Of a stretch of DNA of 64,000 nt, positions 54,849 to 63,746 are shown in pieces (positions within the stretch are counted from its first letter, which is position 1; each line of letters opens with the position of its first letter). The position numbers and the translations under genes were made by a program. This DNA comes from Gammaproteobacteria bacterium. Lineage in GTDB: Bacteria > Pseudomonadota > Gammaproteobacteria > Eutrophobiales > Eutrophobiaceae. The notes under the pieces are model-generated. The model was not told the DNA's origin. It searched no databases and saw only the letters and a list, made by a program, of their open reading frames with translations. The stretch spans positions 1 to 64,000 of the forward strand of contig JAJDUB010000034.1 of the NCBI GenBank assembly GCA_022826885.1, in the 5' to 3' direction.

Positions 54849-55523
54849 TCACATCAGACCTCGTTCGGCCATCGACGTCACCAGTTTGTCGCCGACTACC
54901 AGGTGATCTAATACGCGCACGTCCAGCAGGGCCAGGGCCTGGGTCAGCTTGATCGTGATCTGCCGGTCGGCCTGGCTCGGTTCGGCTATTCCCGAAGGGT
55001 GGTTGTGGGCAAAGATAATGGCGGCAGCGTTCAACTCAAGACAGCGTTTCACCACTTCGCGCGGATAGACGCTGGCGCCATCAATGGTCCCGGTGAACAG
55101 GATTTCACTGTTGATGATGCGGTGCCGGTTGTCCAGGAACAGGCAGGCGAATACTTCATGGGGATAGCGGCACAACCAGGCTTTGACGTAGGTTTTGGTC
55201 TTGTCGGGATTGCTCAGTGCCGGCCTGGCGCGCACCTCTGCCTCAAGAAAGCGCCGGCCCAGTTCCAGGGCGGCCTGCAGCAACACCCATTTGGCTTCAC
55301 CCAGCCCCTTGGTTTTCATGAGGGTCTTGCGGTCCTGTTCCAGCAGCGGGCGCAGCCCCTGGGCCCCGGCCAGCATGTCCCTGGCCATGTCCACGGCGCT
55401 GTGACCGCTGTAACCGGAGCCGAGGAAGAGGGCGATCAGTTCCGCATCGGACAGGCTGTGCGGGCCGTTGTTCAGCAGTTTGAAACGGGGTTGCTCGGTT
55501 TGCGGCCAGTGGCGGATTGCCAT
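54849..55523 (-). CDS. radC: RadC family JAB1/MPN domain protein
   Basis: HSLSDAELIALFLGSG; AAAIIFAHNHPSGIAEPSQADRQIT (JAMM motif); upstream of rpmB-rpmG. Confidence 0.96.
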   Translation of the reverse strand: MAIRHWPQTEQPRFKLLNNGPHSLSDAELIALFLGSGYSGHSAVDMARDMLAGAQGLRPLLEQDRKTLMKTKGLGEAKWVLLQAALELGRRFLEAEVRARPALSNPDKTKTYVKAWLCRYPHEVFACLFLDNRHRIINSEILFTGTIDGASVYPREVVKRCLELNAAAIIFAHNHPSGIAEPSQADRQITIKLTQALALLDVRVLDHLVVGDKLVTSMAERGLM

Positions 55524-55676
55524 GTTGAACCTCCTTGTTCGGTAGATAGGGGTAAGATGTAAGTAAAGCATACAGGAATGTGCTCCCAGTGACAATACTA
55601 AAACCCATAATCAATATCATTACCTGAAATCCCTGGAAAATATGCGTTTGCATCGAATATCGGCTAAACTTGCGCC

Positions 55677-56918
55677 ATGCAATCATTGAGTGACAAACGC
55701 ATCCTGCTTGGTATTACCGGGGGCATCGCCGCATACAAGAGCGCGGAACTGACCCGGCGTTTGCGCGATCACGGCGCCGAGGTCAGGGTGGTCATGACCC
55801 CGGCGGCAACCGAATTCATTGCGCCGCTGACCCTGCAGGCACTGTCGGGAAACCCGGTGCATACCGATCTTCTGGACCATGAAGCCGAAGCCGCCATGGG
55901 CCATATCGAACTCGCCCGCTGGGCCGATGCGGTCGTCGTCGCGCCGGCCACGGCGAACTTTATCGCGCGCCTGAGCAACGGCCTGGCTGACGACCTGTTA
56001 TCGACCCTGTGCCTGGCGACCGCCGCGCCGCTGCTGATTGCGCCGGCAATGAACCGGCAGATGTGGCAGAACCCGGCTACGCAGGAGAACATTGCCCGGC
56101 TGCAGGCTAGGGGAGTCACCCTGCTCGGCCCCGCCAGTGGAGCACAGGCATGTGGAGAGATGGGCCCGGGTCGCCTGCTCGAACCCGAGGAACTCGCTCA
56201 GGCGATTATTTCAGCCGGCAGGACAAACCAGCTTGCCGGGGTCAGCGTGCTGGTCAGCGCCGGGCCGACCCGGGAATTTATCGACCCGGTGCGTTACCTC
56301 AGCAACCGCAGCTCGGGCCGGATGGGTTATGCCGTGGCCCGCGCGGCCGAAGAGGCCGGCGCCGCGGTCACCTTGGTGTCCGGTCCCGTTTCCCTGGCGG
56401 CGCCGGCGCGGGTGAAGGTCGTAGAGGTGGTTTCCGCGGGGCAAATGCATGACGAAGTCCTTGCCGCGGCGCCGGCCACCGATATATTCGTTTCGTCCGC
56501 GGCGGTGGCGGATTACCGAACCGGCAATGCGGCAGGGCAGAAGATGAAAAAGAAAGATGCCGACCTGCTGCTGCGCCTGGAGAAGACGCCGGACATCCTG
56601 GCGGAAGTCGCCGCGCTGGACAGACCGCCGTTCACCGTCGGATTTGCCGCGGAGACGGAAAACCTCCATGACAATGCAAAGAAGAAACTGAAGAGTAAAA
56701 ACCTGGACATGATCGCGGCGAACCGGGTAGGAAACGGCCTGGGCTTTGACCGTGAGGAAAATGCATTGGAAGTTTTCTGGACGGGCGGATCAGAATCGCT
56801 GGCAACGGCGCCGAAGGAAAAACTGGCCCGGCAACTGGTGGAAATCATCATCGCGCGTTACCGCGAAAAATCTTTGGAGCAGCAGCACAGGACCAGGGTA
56901 AAAGACGTTCAGGATTGA
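55677..56918 (+). CDS. coaBC: phosphopantothenoylcysteine decarboxylase/synthetase
   Basis: ILLGITGGIAAYKSAELTRRLRDHGAEVRVVMTPAATEFI; APAMNRQMWQNPATQENI; SAGPTREFIDPVRYLSNRSSGRMGYAVA. Confidence 0.98.
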   Translation: MQSLSDKRILLGITGGIAAYKSAELTRRLRDHGAEVRVVMTPAATEFIAPLTLQALSGNPVHTDLLDHEAEAAMGHIELARWADAVVVAPATANFIARLSNGLADDLLSTLCLATAAPLLIAPAMNRQMWQNPATQENIARLQARGVTLLGPASGAQACGEMGPGRLLEPEELAQAIISAGRTNQLAGVSVLVSAGPTREFIDPVRYLSNRSSGRMGYAVARAAEEAGAAVTLVSGPVSLAAPARVKVVEVVSAGQMHDEVLAAAPATDIFVSSAAVADYRTGNAAGQKMKKKDADLLLRLEKTPDILAEVAALDRPPFTVGFAAETENLHDNAKKKLKSKNLDMIAANRVGNGLGFDREENALEVFWTGGSESLATAPKEKLARQLVEIIIARYREKSLEQQHRTRVKDVQD

Positions 56919-56925
56919 CCATCAA

Positions 56926-58320
56926 GTGACTGACACTACAATTCCCGCGTCCATCTTCCGCGCCTACGATATACGGGGAATAGTGGGCCGGACATTAACC
57001 GCCGATATTGCCCGCTTGATCGGCCTCGGTATCGGCGCCGAGGCCGCCGCGAGGGGCGAACAGGAGATTGTCGTGGGGCGTGACGGCAGGGACTCCAGTC
57101 CGGAATTGTCGGGCGCCTTGATTGCCGGCCTGAGGTCAAGCGGCCGTGATGTTGTGGATATCGGCATCGTCCCGACGCCGCTGTTGTATTTTGCTACCCA
57201 CTGGTTGCCTGCCGACAGCGGCGTGATGGTGACCGGCAGCCATAACGGCCCTGAATATAACGGCATGAAGCTGATCATTGCCGGAAAGACCCTGCACGGG
57301 GAAGACCTTCAGGCAATTTACCGGCGCATCGTTGCGGGTGATTTCACCCGCGGCCGGGGGAAGCTGTCGTCATCCGACGTCAAGAACGATTACGTCGCCC
57401 GGGTAGCCGGCGATATATCAACAGCCGCACGCGGCGCGGCGCTGAAGATAATCATCGACTGTGGCAACGGCGTGGCCGGCGTAATTGCCCCGCAACTCTT
57501 TCGCGCCCTCGGGCATGAAGTGGAAGAGATGTACTGCGAGGTGGACGGCGCATTTCCCAACCATCATCCCGACCCCAGCCAGCCGGAAAACCTGGAGGCG
57601 CTGATCGCGCGGGTGACAACTCAGGGGGCCGATATCGGGCTGGCTTTTGATGGTGACGGCGACCGGCTTGGAGTCGTTGACAGCGCCGGGCATATTATCT
57701 GGCCGGACCGGCAATTGATGGTGCTTGCAAAAGACGTGCTGTCCCGTAACAGGGGCGCCGGCATCATCTATGACGTGAAGTGTTCGCGCTACCTGAAGAC
57801 CGTGATCGAGGCAAACGGCGGCGTGCCGCTGATGTGGAAGACCGGGCACTCCCTCATCAAGAGCAAAATGGAGGAAATGCAGGCCCCTCTCGCCGGGGAA
57901 CTGAGCGGTCATATCTTTTTCAAGGAGCGCTGGTACGGGTTCGACGACGCCATTTATGCCGGCGCGCGGCTGCTGGAGATCCTGGTGCGCAGCGGGCGCA
58001 GTTCGGAAGCCCTGTTTGCCGATATGCCGGAGGGTGTTTCAACGCCTGAACTGCGGGTTGAATTGCCGGAGGCTTCCCACCAGACCTGTATGCAAAGACT
58101 GCGGGACAGCGCTGATTTCCCCGGCGCGGAGATCATCGATACGGATGGCGTGAGGGTGGAATTCCCGGACGGCTGGGGCCTGGTGCGGGCGTCCAATACT
58201 TCCCCGGTGCTCACCCTGCGCTTTGAAGCCGACAATCGGGCGGCCCTGGAAACAGTACAGCAACGCTTCCGCGGGTGGTTGCAGGCGGCGGCAGATGCTG
58301 CCATGCCGTTACCTTTCTAG
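56926..58320 (+). CDS. algC: phosphomannomutase/phosphoglucomutase (AlgC-like)
   Basis: IFRAYDIRGIVGRTLTADIARLIGLGIGAEA; GVMVTGSHNGPEYNGMKLII; GLAFDGDGDRLGVVD; GELSGHIFFKERWYGFDD; GTG start. Confidence 0.94.
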   Translation: MTDTTIPASIFRAYDIRGIVGRTLTADIARLIGLGIGAEAAARGEQEIVVGRDGRDSSPELSGALIAGLRSSGRDVVDIGIVPTPLLYFATHWLPADSGVMVTGSHNGPEYNGMKLIIAGKTLHGEDLQAIYRRIVAGDFTRGRGKLSSSDVKNDYVARVAGDISTAARGAALKIIIDCGNGVAGVIAPQLFRALGHEVEEMYCEVDGAFPNHHPDPSQPENLEALIARVTTQGADIGLAFDGDGDRLGVVDSAGHIIWPDRQLMVLAKDVLSRNRGAGIIYDVKCSRYLKTVIEANGGVPLMWKTGHSLIKSKMEEMQAPLAGELSGHIFFKERWYGFDDAIYAGARLLEILVRSGRSSEALFADMPEGVSTPELRVELPEASHQTCMQRLRDSADFPGAEIIDTDGVRVEFPDGWGLVRASNTSPVLTLRFEADNRAALETVQQRFRGWLQAAADAAMPLPF

Positions 58321-58994
58321 GGAAACTCCTGCTTAATCGGAGGTTCCTGTATCCCGTATGCCGTCCGGTATCGGGTAACCTTCTCAAGTTCCTTTGTATA
58401 TTCCGGATGGCGTCGCAGAAATTCGATCAGGTCATCCAGGGTGATAATCGGGACGACCGGGATCCCGTAGCGCCGTTCTATCTCTTCGATAGCGGATGTT
58501 CCCGCATCATCCCGGCCCCGTTCCTGCCGGTCCAGGGCGATCACTACGGCCGCGGGCCGGGCGCCATGGCGTTGTATCAGGTCGATGGAATAATGGATAG
58601 ACGTGCCCGCGGTTATCACGTCGTCGATAATCAATACCGCGCCATGCAGGGGAGCGCCGGCAACCACACCGCCTTCGCCATGGTCCTTTTCCTCCTTGCG
58701 GTTGAAACTGTAGGGCAAAGAACGTCCCAGTTCACGTGAGTAGGCGATGGCAACCGTCGTTGCCAGCGGGATGCCCTTGTACGCCGGCCCGAACAACATG
58801 TCGAATTGCAGGCCGGCATGTTCGATGGCCTGCATATAGAAGGTTCCCAGTTGCTCAATGCTGCTGCCGTCGTTAAACAGCCCGCTGTTGAAGAAATAAG
58901 GACTGGTGCGGCCGGATTTGAGCGTAAATTCGCCGAAATGCAGTACCTTGTTGCGGATAGCGAAGTCGATAAATTCGGCTTTATAGTCTCTCAC
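58317..58994 (-). CDS. pyrE: orotate phosphoribosyltransferase
   Basis: FAIRNKVLHFGEFTLKSGRTSPYFFNSGLFNDG; MLFGPAYKGIPLATTVAIA; VLIIDDVITAGTSIHYSIDLI. Confidence 0.98.
   Translation of the reverse strand: MRDYKAEFIDFAIRNKVLHFGEFTLKSGRTSPYFFNSGLFNDGSSIEQLGTFYMQAIEHAGLQFDMLFGPAYKGIPLATTVAIAYSRELGRSLPYSFNRKEEKDHGEGGVVAGAPLHGAVLIIDDVITAGTSIHYSIDLIQRHGARPAAVVIALDRQERGRDDAGTSAIEEIERRYGIPVVPIITLDDLIEFLRRHPEYTKELEKVTRYRTAYGIQEPPIKQEFP
58320..58347. repeat. GGGAAACTCC..GGAGGTTCC palindrome overlapping the 3' ends of algC and pyrE
   Basis: GGGAAACTCCTGCTTAATCGGAGGTTCC; resembles 41293-41332 (GGGAAACTCTGATTTAATCAGAGGCTCC) and 14232-14259 (GGGAAGCTCCAACTGAATCAGGGGTTTC). Confidence 0.65.
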
Positions 58995-59004
58995 AGGGGC
59001 ACTA

Positions 59005-59850
59005 TCATGGACTTTGCGGGACAGGGCGCGGCTGTGCGGGCGCCGGCCCGCCGCGTTGTAATCTCGATTTGGTGCGCAGCATCAGGCAAACCAGGGGGGC
59101 ATACCAGGGCTGTAACCGGGCAACACCACCCTTGAAGGAAGGCCGTTGAATGATGCGATCCCCCCAGTTGCGGATATTGGGATAATTCCGGAAGTCCACC
59201 GCGCCGACGCGCCGGTTCATGAAATACGTAACGAACCAGGCAATGTCGGCGTAACTGAACTCATCTCCCACCAGCCATTGATGCAGGCCGAGTTCCTTTT
59301 CTATGTCGTCGTAGAAGGCAAACAGGTTGCGCTCGGCTTCCAGGACCCTGGTTTGGTCGAAACCCGAGAGAGTTTCCTTGTGAAAGGCAATCAGTTCCTC
59401 GTCTTCCTGCTTTTTCAGGTAATTTTCCATCATGCCGGGTTTCTTGGAAGCGCCCAGTACGGTGGAATACATGAAGGTCTTGACCACGCGGACATGATTT
59501 TCCGTCGCGGCATCCATCCAGTTATCCACCTCCCGGCGTTGTTCGGGGTCGGACGGATAGAGCGGGGGGTCAGGAAACTGCTCCTCGATGTAACGCAGGA
59601 TGTCAATCGACTCGGTGACGACCACGCCGTCGTGCACCAACGCGGGGACCAGACCCTTGGGGTTGATCCGGAAGTATTCGTCCGTGGTATTTTCCTGGGT
59701 GAACAGGTTTATCGCATGGGGTGTCCAGTCCTGCCCCTTCTCTTCCAGCGCGAGAGTAACGCGCTGGGCGCAATTCGACAGGAAGTAATGGTACACACGA
59801 AGACCTTTCATTGACCTGATATCAGGGTCGGTGTTTTCGTAGACAGGCAT
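59005..59850 (-). CDS. glutathione S-transferase family protein
   Basis: LRVYHYFLSNCAQRVTLALEEKGQDW; INPKGLVPALVHDGVVVTESIDILRYIEEQFPDPPLYP; LVGDEFSYADIAWF. Confidence 0.92.
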   Translation of the reverse strand: MPVYENTDPDIRSMKGLRVYHYFLSNCAQRVTLALEEKGQDWTPHAINLFTQENTTDEYFRINPKGLVPALVHDGVVVTESIDILRYIEEQFPDPPLYPSDPEQRREVDNWMDAATENHVRVVKTFMYSTVLGASKKPGMMENYLKKQEDEELIAFHKETLSGFDQTRVLEAERNLFAFYDDIEKELGLHQWLVGDEFSYADIAWFVTYFMNRRVGAVDFRNYPNIRNWGDRIIQRPSFKGGVARLQPWYAPLVCLMLRTKSRLQRGGPAPAQPRPVPQSP

Positions 59851-59920
59851 GGGTTATCCTCCGCGGATGCCAGGAAGATTCGATTGATTTTTGAGATTTT
59901 CCGGTCAGTATACCTCAGCC

Positions 59921-60688
59921 ATGAAGATTATCACATTAAATGCCAACGGTATCCGCTCGGCGGACAGAAAAGGATTTTTTGACTGGATGCCGGGACAAGG
60001 CGCCGATGTCGTCTGTTTACAGGAAATAAAGGCGCAGACCGAACAACTGGACGACCGGGTTCTGCAACCGGACGGATATTTCGGGTATTTCAACAGCGCG
60101 CAGAAAAAAGGCTACAGCGGCGTTGCCCTGTATTCCCGGCAGGAACCGGATAGTGTCAGTGACCGGCTGGGCTGGGACACGGCGGACCTGGAAGGGCGCT
60201 TTATCCAGGCGGATTATCCCGGGGTCAGCATCGTGTCCCTGTACCTGCCGTCCGGCACCTCGGGTGAAGAACGGCAGACCATAAAGTATGACTTCATGGC
60301 GCGTTTCGAGCGGGTATTGGCGGACATCCTGCAGCAGGAAAAGGAATTCATCATCTGCGGCGACTGGAACATCGCCCACAGGCAAATCGACCTGAAAAAC
60401 TGGCGCAGCAACCAGAAAAACTCGGGTTTCCTGCCCGAGGAAAGGGCCTGGATGGACAAGGTGTTCGGTGAGATGGGACTGGTCGACGCATTTCGCGTGG
60501 TAAACCGGGAGGCCGAACAATATACCTGGTGGTCGAACCGCGGCCAGTCGTGGGCAAAGAACGTGGGATGGCGTATCGACTACCAGGTGGTCACCCCGGG
60601 ACTTGCGGACAGGGTCAGGGATGCCTCCATCTACAAGGAGCAGCGTTTTTCGGACCACGCCCCGCTGAGCATCGAATACGATATCTGA
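59921..60688 (+). CDS. xth: exodeoxyribonuclease III
   Basis: MKIITLNANGIRSADRKGFFDWMPGQGADVVCLQEIKAQ; GDWNIAHRQIDLKNWRSNQKNSGFLPEERAWMDKV; RIDYQVVTPGLADRV; SDHAPLSIEYDI. Confidence 0.96.
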   Translation: MKIITLNANGIRSADRKGFFDWMPGQGADVVCLQEIKAQTEQLDDRVLQPDGYFGYFNSAQKKGYSGVALYSRQEPDSVSDRLGWDTADLEGRFIQADYPGVSIVSLYLPSGTSGEERQTIKYDFMARFERVLADILQQEKEFIICGDWNIAHRQIDLKNWRSNQKNSGFLPEERAWMDKVFGEMGLVDAFRVVNREAEQYTWWSNRGQSWAKNVGWRIDYQVVTPGLADRVRDASIYKEQRFSDHAPLSIEYDI

Positions 60689-60703
60689 TCGGGATACTTG
60701 GGG

Positions 60704-61147
60704 TCAGTCCGTAAAAAACTGCTCCTGAAACGAAAAACTCAAGGCGACAGTCTCGCCTTCGGGGATTATATTCAGGTCAAAGTTGAGGGTTTCTTTGTTA
60801 TTAACGGAAGTTTCGGCGATGTAATAGATTGCCCCGTTGCTGCTTAACTCCCGGGTATTCAGGTTCTTCAGTTGCCGGTTCAAATTGGTCGCGGAGGCTT
60901 CCACCTGCGCTTTCACCGGCTGCCCTGTCGTGCCCATGACTTTTTTGAGCACCGATATATTGATGATGGCCCGGTTTTTGCTGCGGCGGATTTTGTAGAG
61001 CCGGGCGACCTCGGGCGACAGCAGGTCCGTGGTAAAGGCGGCATAGTGAATAGTGTAATCACCGAAGGTCTTGGATTGCTCTGCATTGACGGTTATTCCG
61101 GCGGTCAATAACAATACTGCGATCAGGGTGGTTGAAATGCGGGACAT
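60704..61147 (-). CDS. DUF4426-like periplasmic protein
   Basis: Signal peptide; FGDYTIHYAAFTTDLLSPEVARLYKIRRSKNRAIINISVLKK; adjacent to yggT-proC-yggS. Confidence 0.82.
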   Translation of the reverse strand: MSRISTTLIAVLLLTAGITVNAEQSKTFGDYTIHYAAFTTDLLSPEVARLYKIRRSKNRAIINISVLKKVMGTTGQPVKAQVEASATNLNRQLKNLNTRELSSNGAIYYIAETSVNNKETLNFDLNIIPEGETVALSFSFQEQFFTD

Positions 61148-61235
61148 CGGTTACTCCTTATTGCTGGGAGATCAAGAATACTATACCAGGCCGGAAGCTG
61201 GCAACAGGGTTATGAAACCGGCGACAGTAATGGTG

Positions 61236-61817
61236 TTATCCGGATAAAACCCGACCCAGGTCGGCCAGGGGTCTGACCAGCAGCATCAGAGATAGCTGTA
61301 GGAAGATAAACACCAGGATGGGGGAGAAGTCGATGCCATGGGTCGAAGGCAATAATCTGCGCGCCGGCCGCAACAGGGGTTCGGACAACTGATACAGGAG
61401 CGCCGTAACCGGGTTATACGCGCCTGGGTTAATCCAACTGAGGATGATCTGAACGAAAATGACGAACATGAAGATATAGATGATCAGCTTCAGCAGTTCG
61501 GCGGCGCTGAGCAGGAGCAGGCCGAAAAAGGCGAGAGTGACGCCGAAGGCAATCAGGCTGGTAAGAAACAGTTCCACGGCCTGGAGCGCTATCATCAGGA
61601 TAATGCAGGACCAGTCTACCCCGGCGTGCCCCGGAATGATTCGGCGCAACAGGCGCAGGGGCGGGTTGGTCGCCGCCAACAGGAATTGTGAGACCGGGTT
61701 ACGTGAATCGGCCCTGACCGTTTGCAGCATGAAGCGCAGGACTACCAGTAGAATGTATAAGGAAAAAATCGTATTGATCAGGAACAGCATGGCATCGGAC
61801 AGGTAGGAGACGCCCAC
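61236..61817 (-). CDS. yggT: YggT family membrane protein
   Basis: 193 aa, two YggT repeats: LVVLRFMLQTVRADSRNPVSQFLLAATNPPLRLLRRIIPG and IILSWINPGAYNPVTALLYQLSEPLLRPARRLLP. Confidence 0.95.
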   Translation of the reverse strand: MGVSYLSDAMLFLINTIFSLYILLVVLRFMLQTVRADSRNPVSQFLLAATNPPLRLLRRIIPGHAGVDWSCIILMIALQAVELFLTSLIAFGVTLAFFGLLLLSAAELLKLIIYIFMFVIFVQIILSWINPGAYNPVTALLYQLSEPLLRPARRLLPSTHGIDFSPILVFIFLQLSLMLLVRPLADLGRVLSG

Positions 61818-61820
61818 CTT

Positions 61821-62642
61821 TCAATCCCCGTGTTTTGCAAGCTCTACCGAACGGTCCCGGCAGGCCGCCAGCGCCCGGCGCAGCAAAGGCTCCAGTCCCC
61901 CTTCCCTGAAAACCTGCAGCGCTTTCTCAGTGGTGCCGCCCGGAGATGTGACCCGTTGCCTCAGGGTTGCCGCGTCCTCGCCGGTCTCCTTCAGCATTCT
62001 TGCCGCGCCCAGCGCAGTTTCAACGCTGAGCATATGCGCCTGTTCCCGGGACAAGCCCATGTCCGCGGCGATTCTTTCCAGCAGTTCGACGATGAGGAAA
62101 AAATAGGCGGGGCCGCTGCCCGAAACGGCGGTCACGGTGTCCAGTTGCGACTCGTCATCCAGCCAGACCGCAGCACCGACCGCCTGCATGATATGCATCG
62201 CCATCCGGCGCTGGTCCGCGCTGACGTCTGCCGCGGCGTACAGACCGGATGCGCCGGCGCCTAACAGGGCAGGCGTGTTGGGCATGGCGCGCACCACCGG
62301 GCAGGCGCCTCCGAGCGCATTGCTGATGGTTGCGCTGCGCACACCGGCGGCGATGGACAGGACCAGCGGGCGTTCGGCTTGCAGGGCCGGCTTCACCTCG
62401 GCCAGTGCAGCCGGGACGGTTTGCGGCTTGACCGCCAGCACAATGACATCGGCGCCGGGGACGCCTTCAGCTATCGCGGCCGTGACGCGTATATCATGCC
62501 GTTCCGCCAGTTTGCGGCGCTGATTTTCGTCCGGGTCAACGCCGGACAGGGAGGACGCAGGATGGCCGTTGGCGATAAGTCCGCTGATGAGGCTGGTCCC
62601 CATATTGCCGCAACCGAGAAAGGCGATCTTCTGATTCTGCAT
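61821..62642 (-). CDS. proC: pyrroline-5-carboxylate reductase
   Basis: IAFLGCGNMGTSLISGLIANGHP; RAMPNTPALLGAGASGLYA; TAVSGSGPAYFFLIVELLE; VTSPGGTTEKAL. Confidence 0.97.
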   Translation of the reverse strand: MQNQKIAFLGCGNMGTSLISGLIANGHPASSLSGVDPDENQRRKLAERHDIRVTAAIAEGVPGADVIVLAVKPQTVPAALAEVKPALQAERPLVLSIAAGVRSATISNALGGACPVVRAMPNTPALLGAGASGLYAAADVSADQRRMAMHIMQAVGAAVWLDDESQLDTVTAVSGSGPAYFFLIVELLERIAADMGLSREQAHMLSVETALGAARMLKETGEDAATLRQRVTSPGGTTEKALQVFREGGLEPLLRRALAACRDRSVELAKHGD

Positions 62643-62677
62643 AACATAAACATCATATCAATGTTTACGGTCCAAGT

Positions 62678-62702
62678 GGGGACGGACTTGAAGTCCGTCC
62701 CC
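62678..62702. repeat. 25-nt dispersed palindrome between yggS and proC
   Basis: GGGGACGGACTT G AAGTCCGTCCCC, 12+1+12 perfect. Confidence 0.92.
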
Positions 62703-62736
62703 GGTAGCGGGAGTCCGTCCTCGGTGGCTTCGGGAG

Positions 62737-63423
62737 CTACCGTGTTCTCGGTCCGAATAGCGCCGTACCGATCCTGATAATGGTTGCTCCTTCAGCTATG
62801 GCGGCGCGCATGTCATTGGTGGTCCCCATGGACAGGGTATCAAACCGGTAGCCTGTTTCGTTAAGGCGCTCCTGCAGGCGGCGCAGTTTCATGAAGGCGC
62901 GCCGTTGTGCGGCGAAATCTTCCGTGGGCGCGGGCAGCGCCATGAGCCCCCTCAAATTGAGCCTGGATAATGGAAGAACTTGCCCGGCCAGTTGTTCCAC
63001 TTCGTCCGGGTCGATGCCGGACTTGGTGGATTCAGCGTCAACGTTAACCTGTATGCAGATATTCAGGGGAGGCAGGTGCGCGGGCCGCGCCGCGTTTAAT
63101 CGCTGGGCCACCTTTATCCGGTCCACGGAATGCACCCAACCGAAATGCTCTGCGACTTGGCGTGTCTTGTTGGACTGAATTGGACCGATGAAATGCCAGG
63201 TAGGCGAATGCCCGCTTAACTGCCCGATCTTGGCCCGCGCCTCCTGGACGTAGTTCTCACCGAAATCCGAGACCCCCAGTTGCGCCAGCGCCAGGACATC
63301 ACCGGCAGCCCGGGTTTTGCTCACGGCCAGCAGTTTCACGCTGCCGGGTTCCCGGCCGAACTCACGTTCCGCCTCTTCTATCTCCAGGCGTACCTGTTGC
63401 AAGCGTTCGCGCAGTTTTTTCAT
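62737..63423 (-). CDS. yggS: YggS family PLP homeostasis protein
   Basis: KLLAVSKTRAAGDVLALAQLGVSDFGENYVQEARAKI; WHFIGPIQSNKTRQVAEHF; STKSGIDPDEVEQL; LSMGTTNDMRAAIAEGATIIRIGTALFGPR. Confidence 0.97.
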   Translation of the reverse strand: MKKLRERLQQVRLEIEEAEREFGREPGSVKLLAVSKTRAAGDVLALAQLGVSDFGENYVQEARAKIGQLSGHSPTWHFIGPIQSNKTRQVAEHFGWVHSVDRIKVAQRLNAARPAHLPPLNICIQVNVDAESTKSGIDPDEVEQLAGQVLPLSRLNLRGLMALPAPTEDFAAQRRAFMKLRRLQERLNETGYRFDTLSMGTTNDMRAAIAEGATIIRIGTALFGPRTR

Positions 63424-63453
63424 ATTCAGTGGTTTCACAATAACGCGGGCAAT

Positions 63454-63480
63454 AAAAAAGGGTCCTGAGGACCCTTTTTT
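63454..63480. terminator. bidirectional rho-independent terminator
   Basis: AAAAAAGGGTCCT G AGGACCCTTTTTT, perfect 13+1+13 palindrome between pqqA and yggS. Confidence 0.93.
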
Positions 63481-63501
63481 ATACAACTTGTAATATCGTT
63501 A

Positions 63502-63576
63502 TTACTTGTTGTTGATGTACATCGTAACTTCGAAACCGAAGCGGATGTCGCTGTATTCAGGAGTTTGCCAGTTCAT
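63502..63576 (-). CDS. pqqA: PQQ precursor peptide PqqA
   Basis: Manual translation MNWQTPEYSDIRFGFEVTMYINNK* (24 aa); conserved E-V-T-x-Y (Glu16, Tyr20) of PqqA; RBS GGAGAAA upstream. Not in the ORF track. Confidence 0.94.
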   Translation of the reverse strand: MNWQTPEYSDIRFGFEVTMYINNK

Positions 63577-63746
63577 TCTACTTTCTCCGATTGGTTGATA
63601 TTAAGGGTTAAAACTTCTTTGCCTTATATTGTGCAGGTTCCGTGCCAAAATTAAGAAAAATCTGCATAATTCTGTAAAGACTTAATATTTCAATGAGTTA
63701 AGAGAACGGAAAAGGGCGTGAAAAATTTCCTGTAGCGGAATGTGGA

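Noticed and set aside
59146-59814. 222-aa + strand ORF
   Set aside because: Antisense to the GST gene.
60699-60712. GGGGTCAGTCCG half-site after xth
   Set aside because: Only one arm is visible; insufficient to call a repeat.
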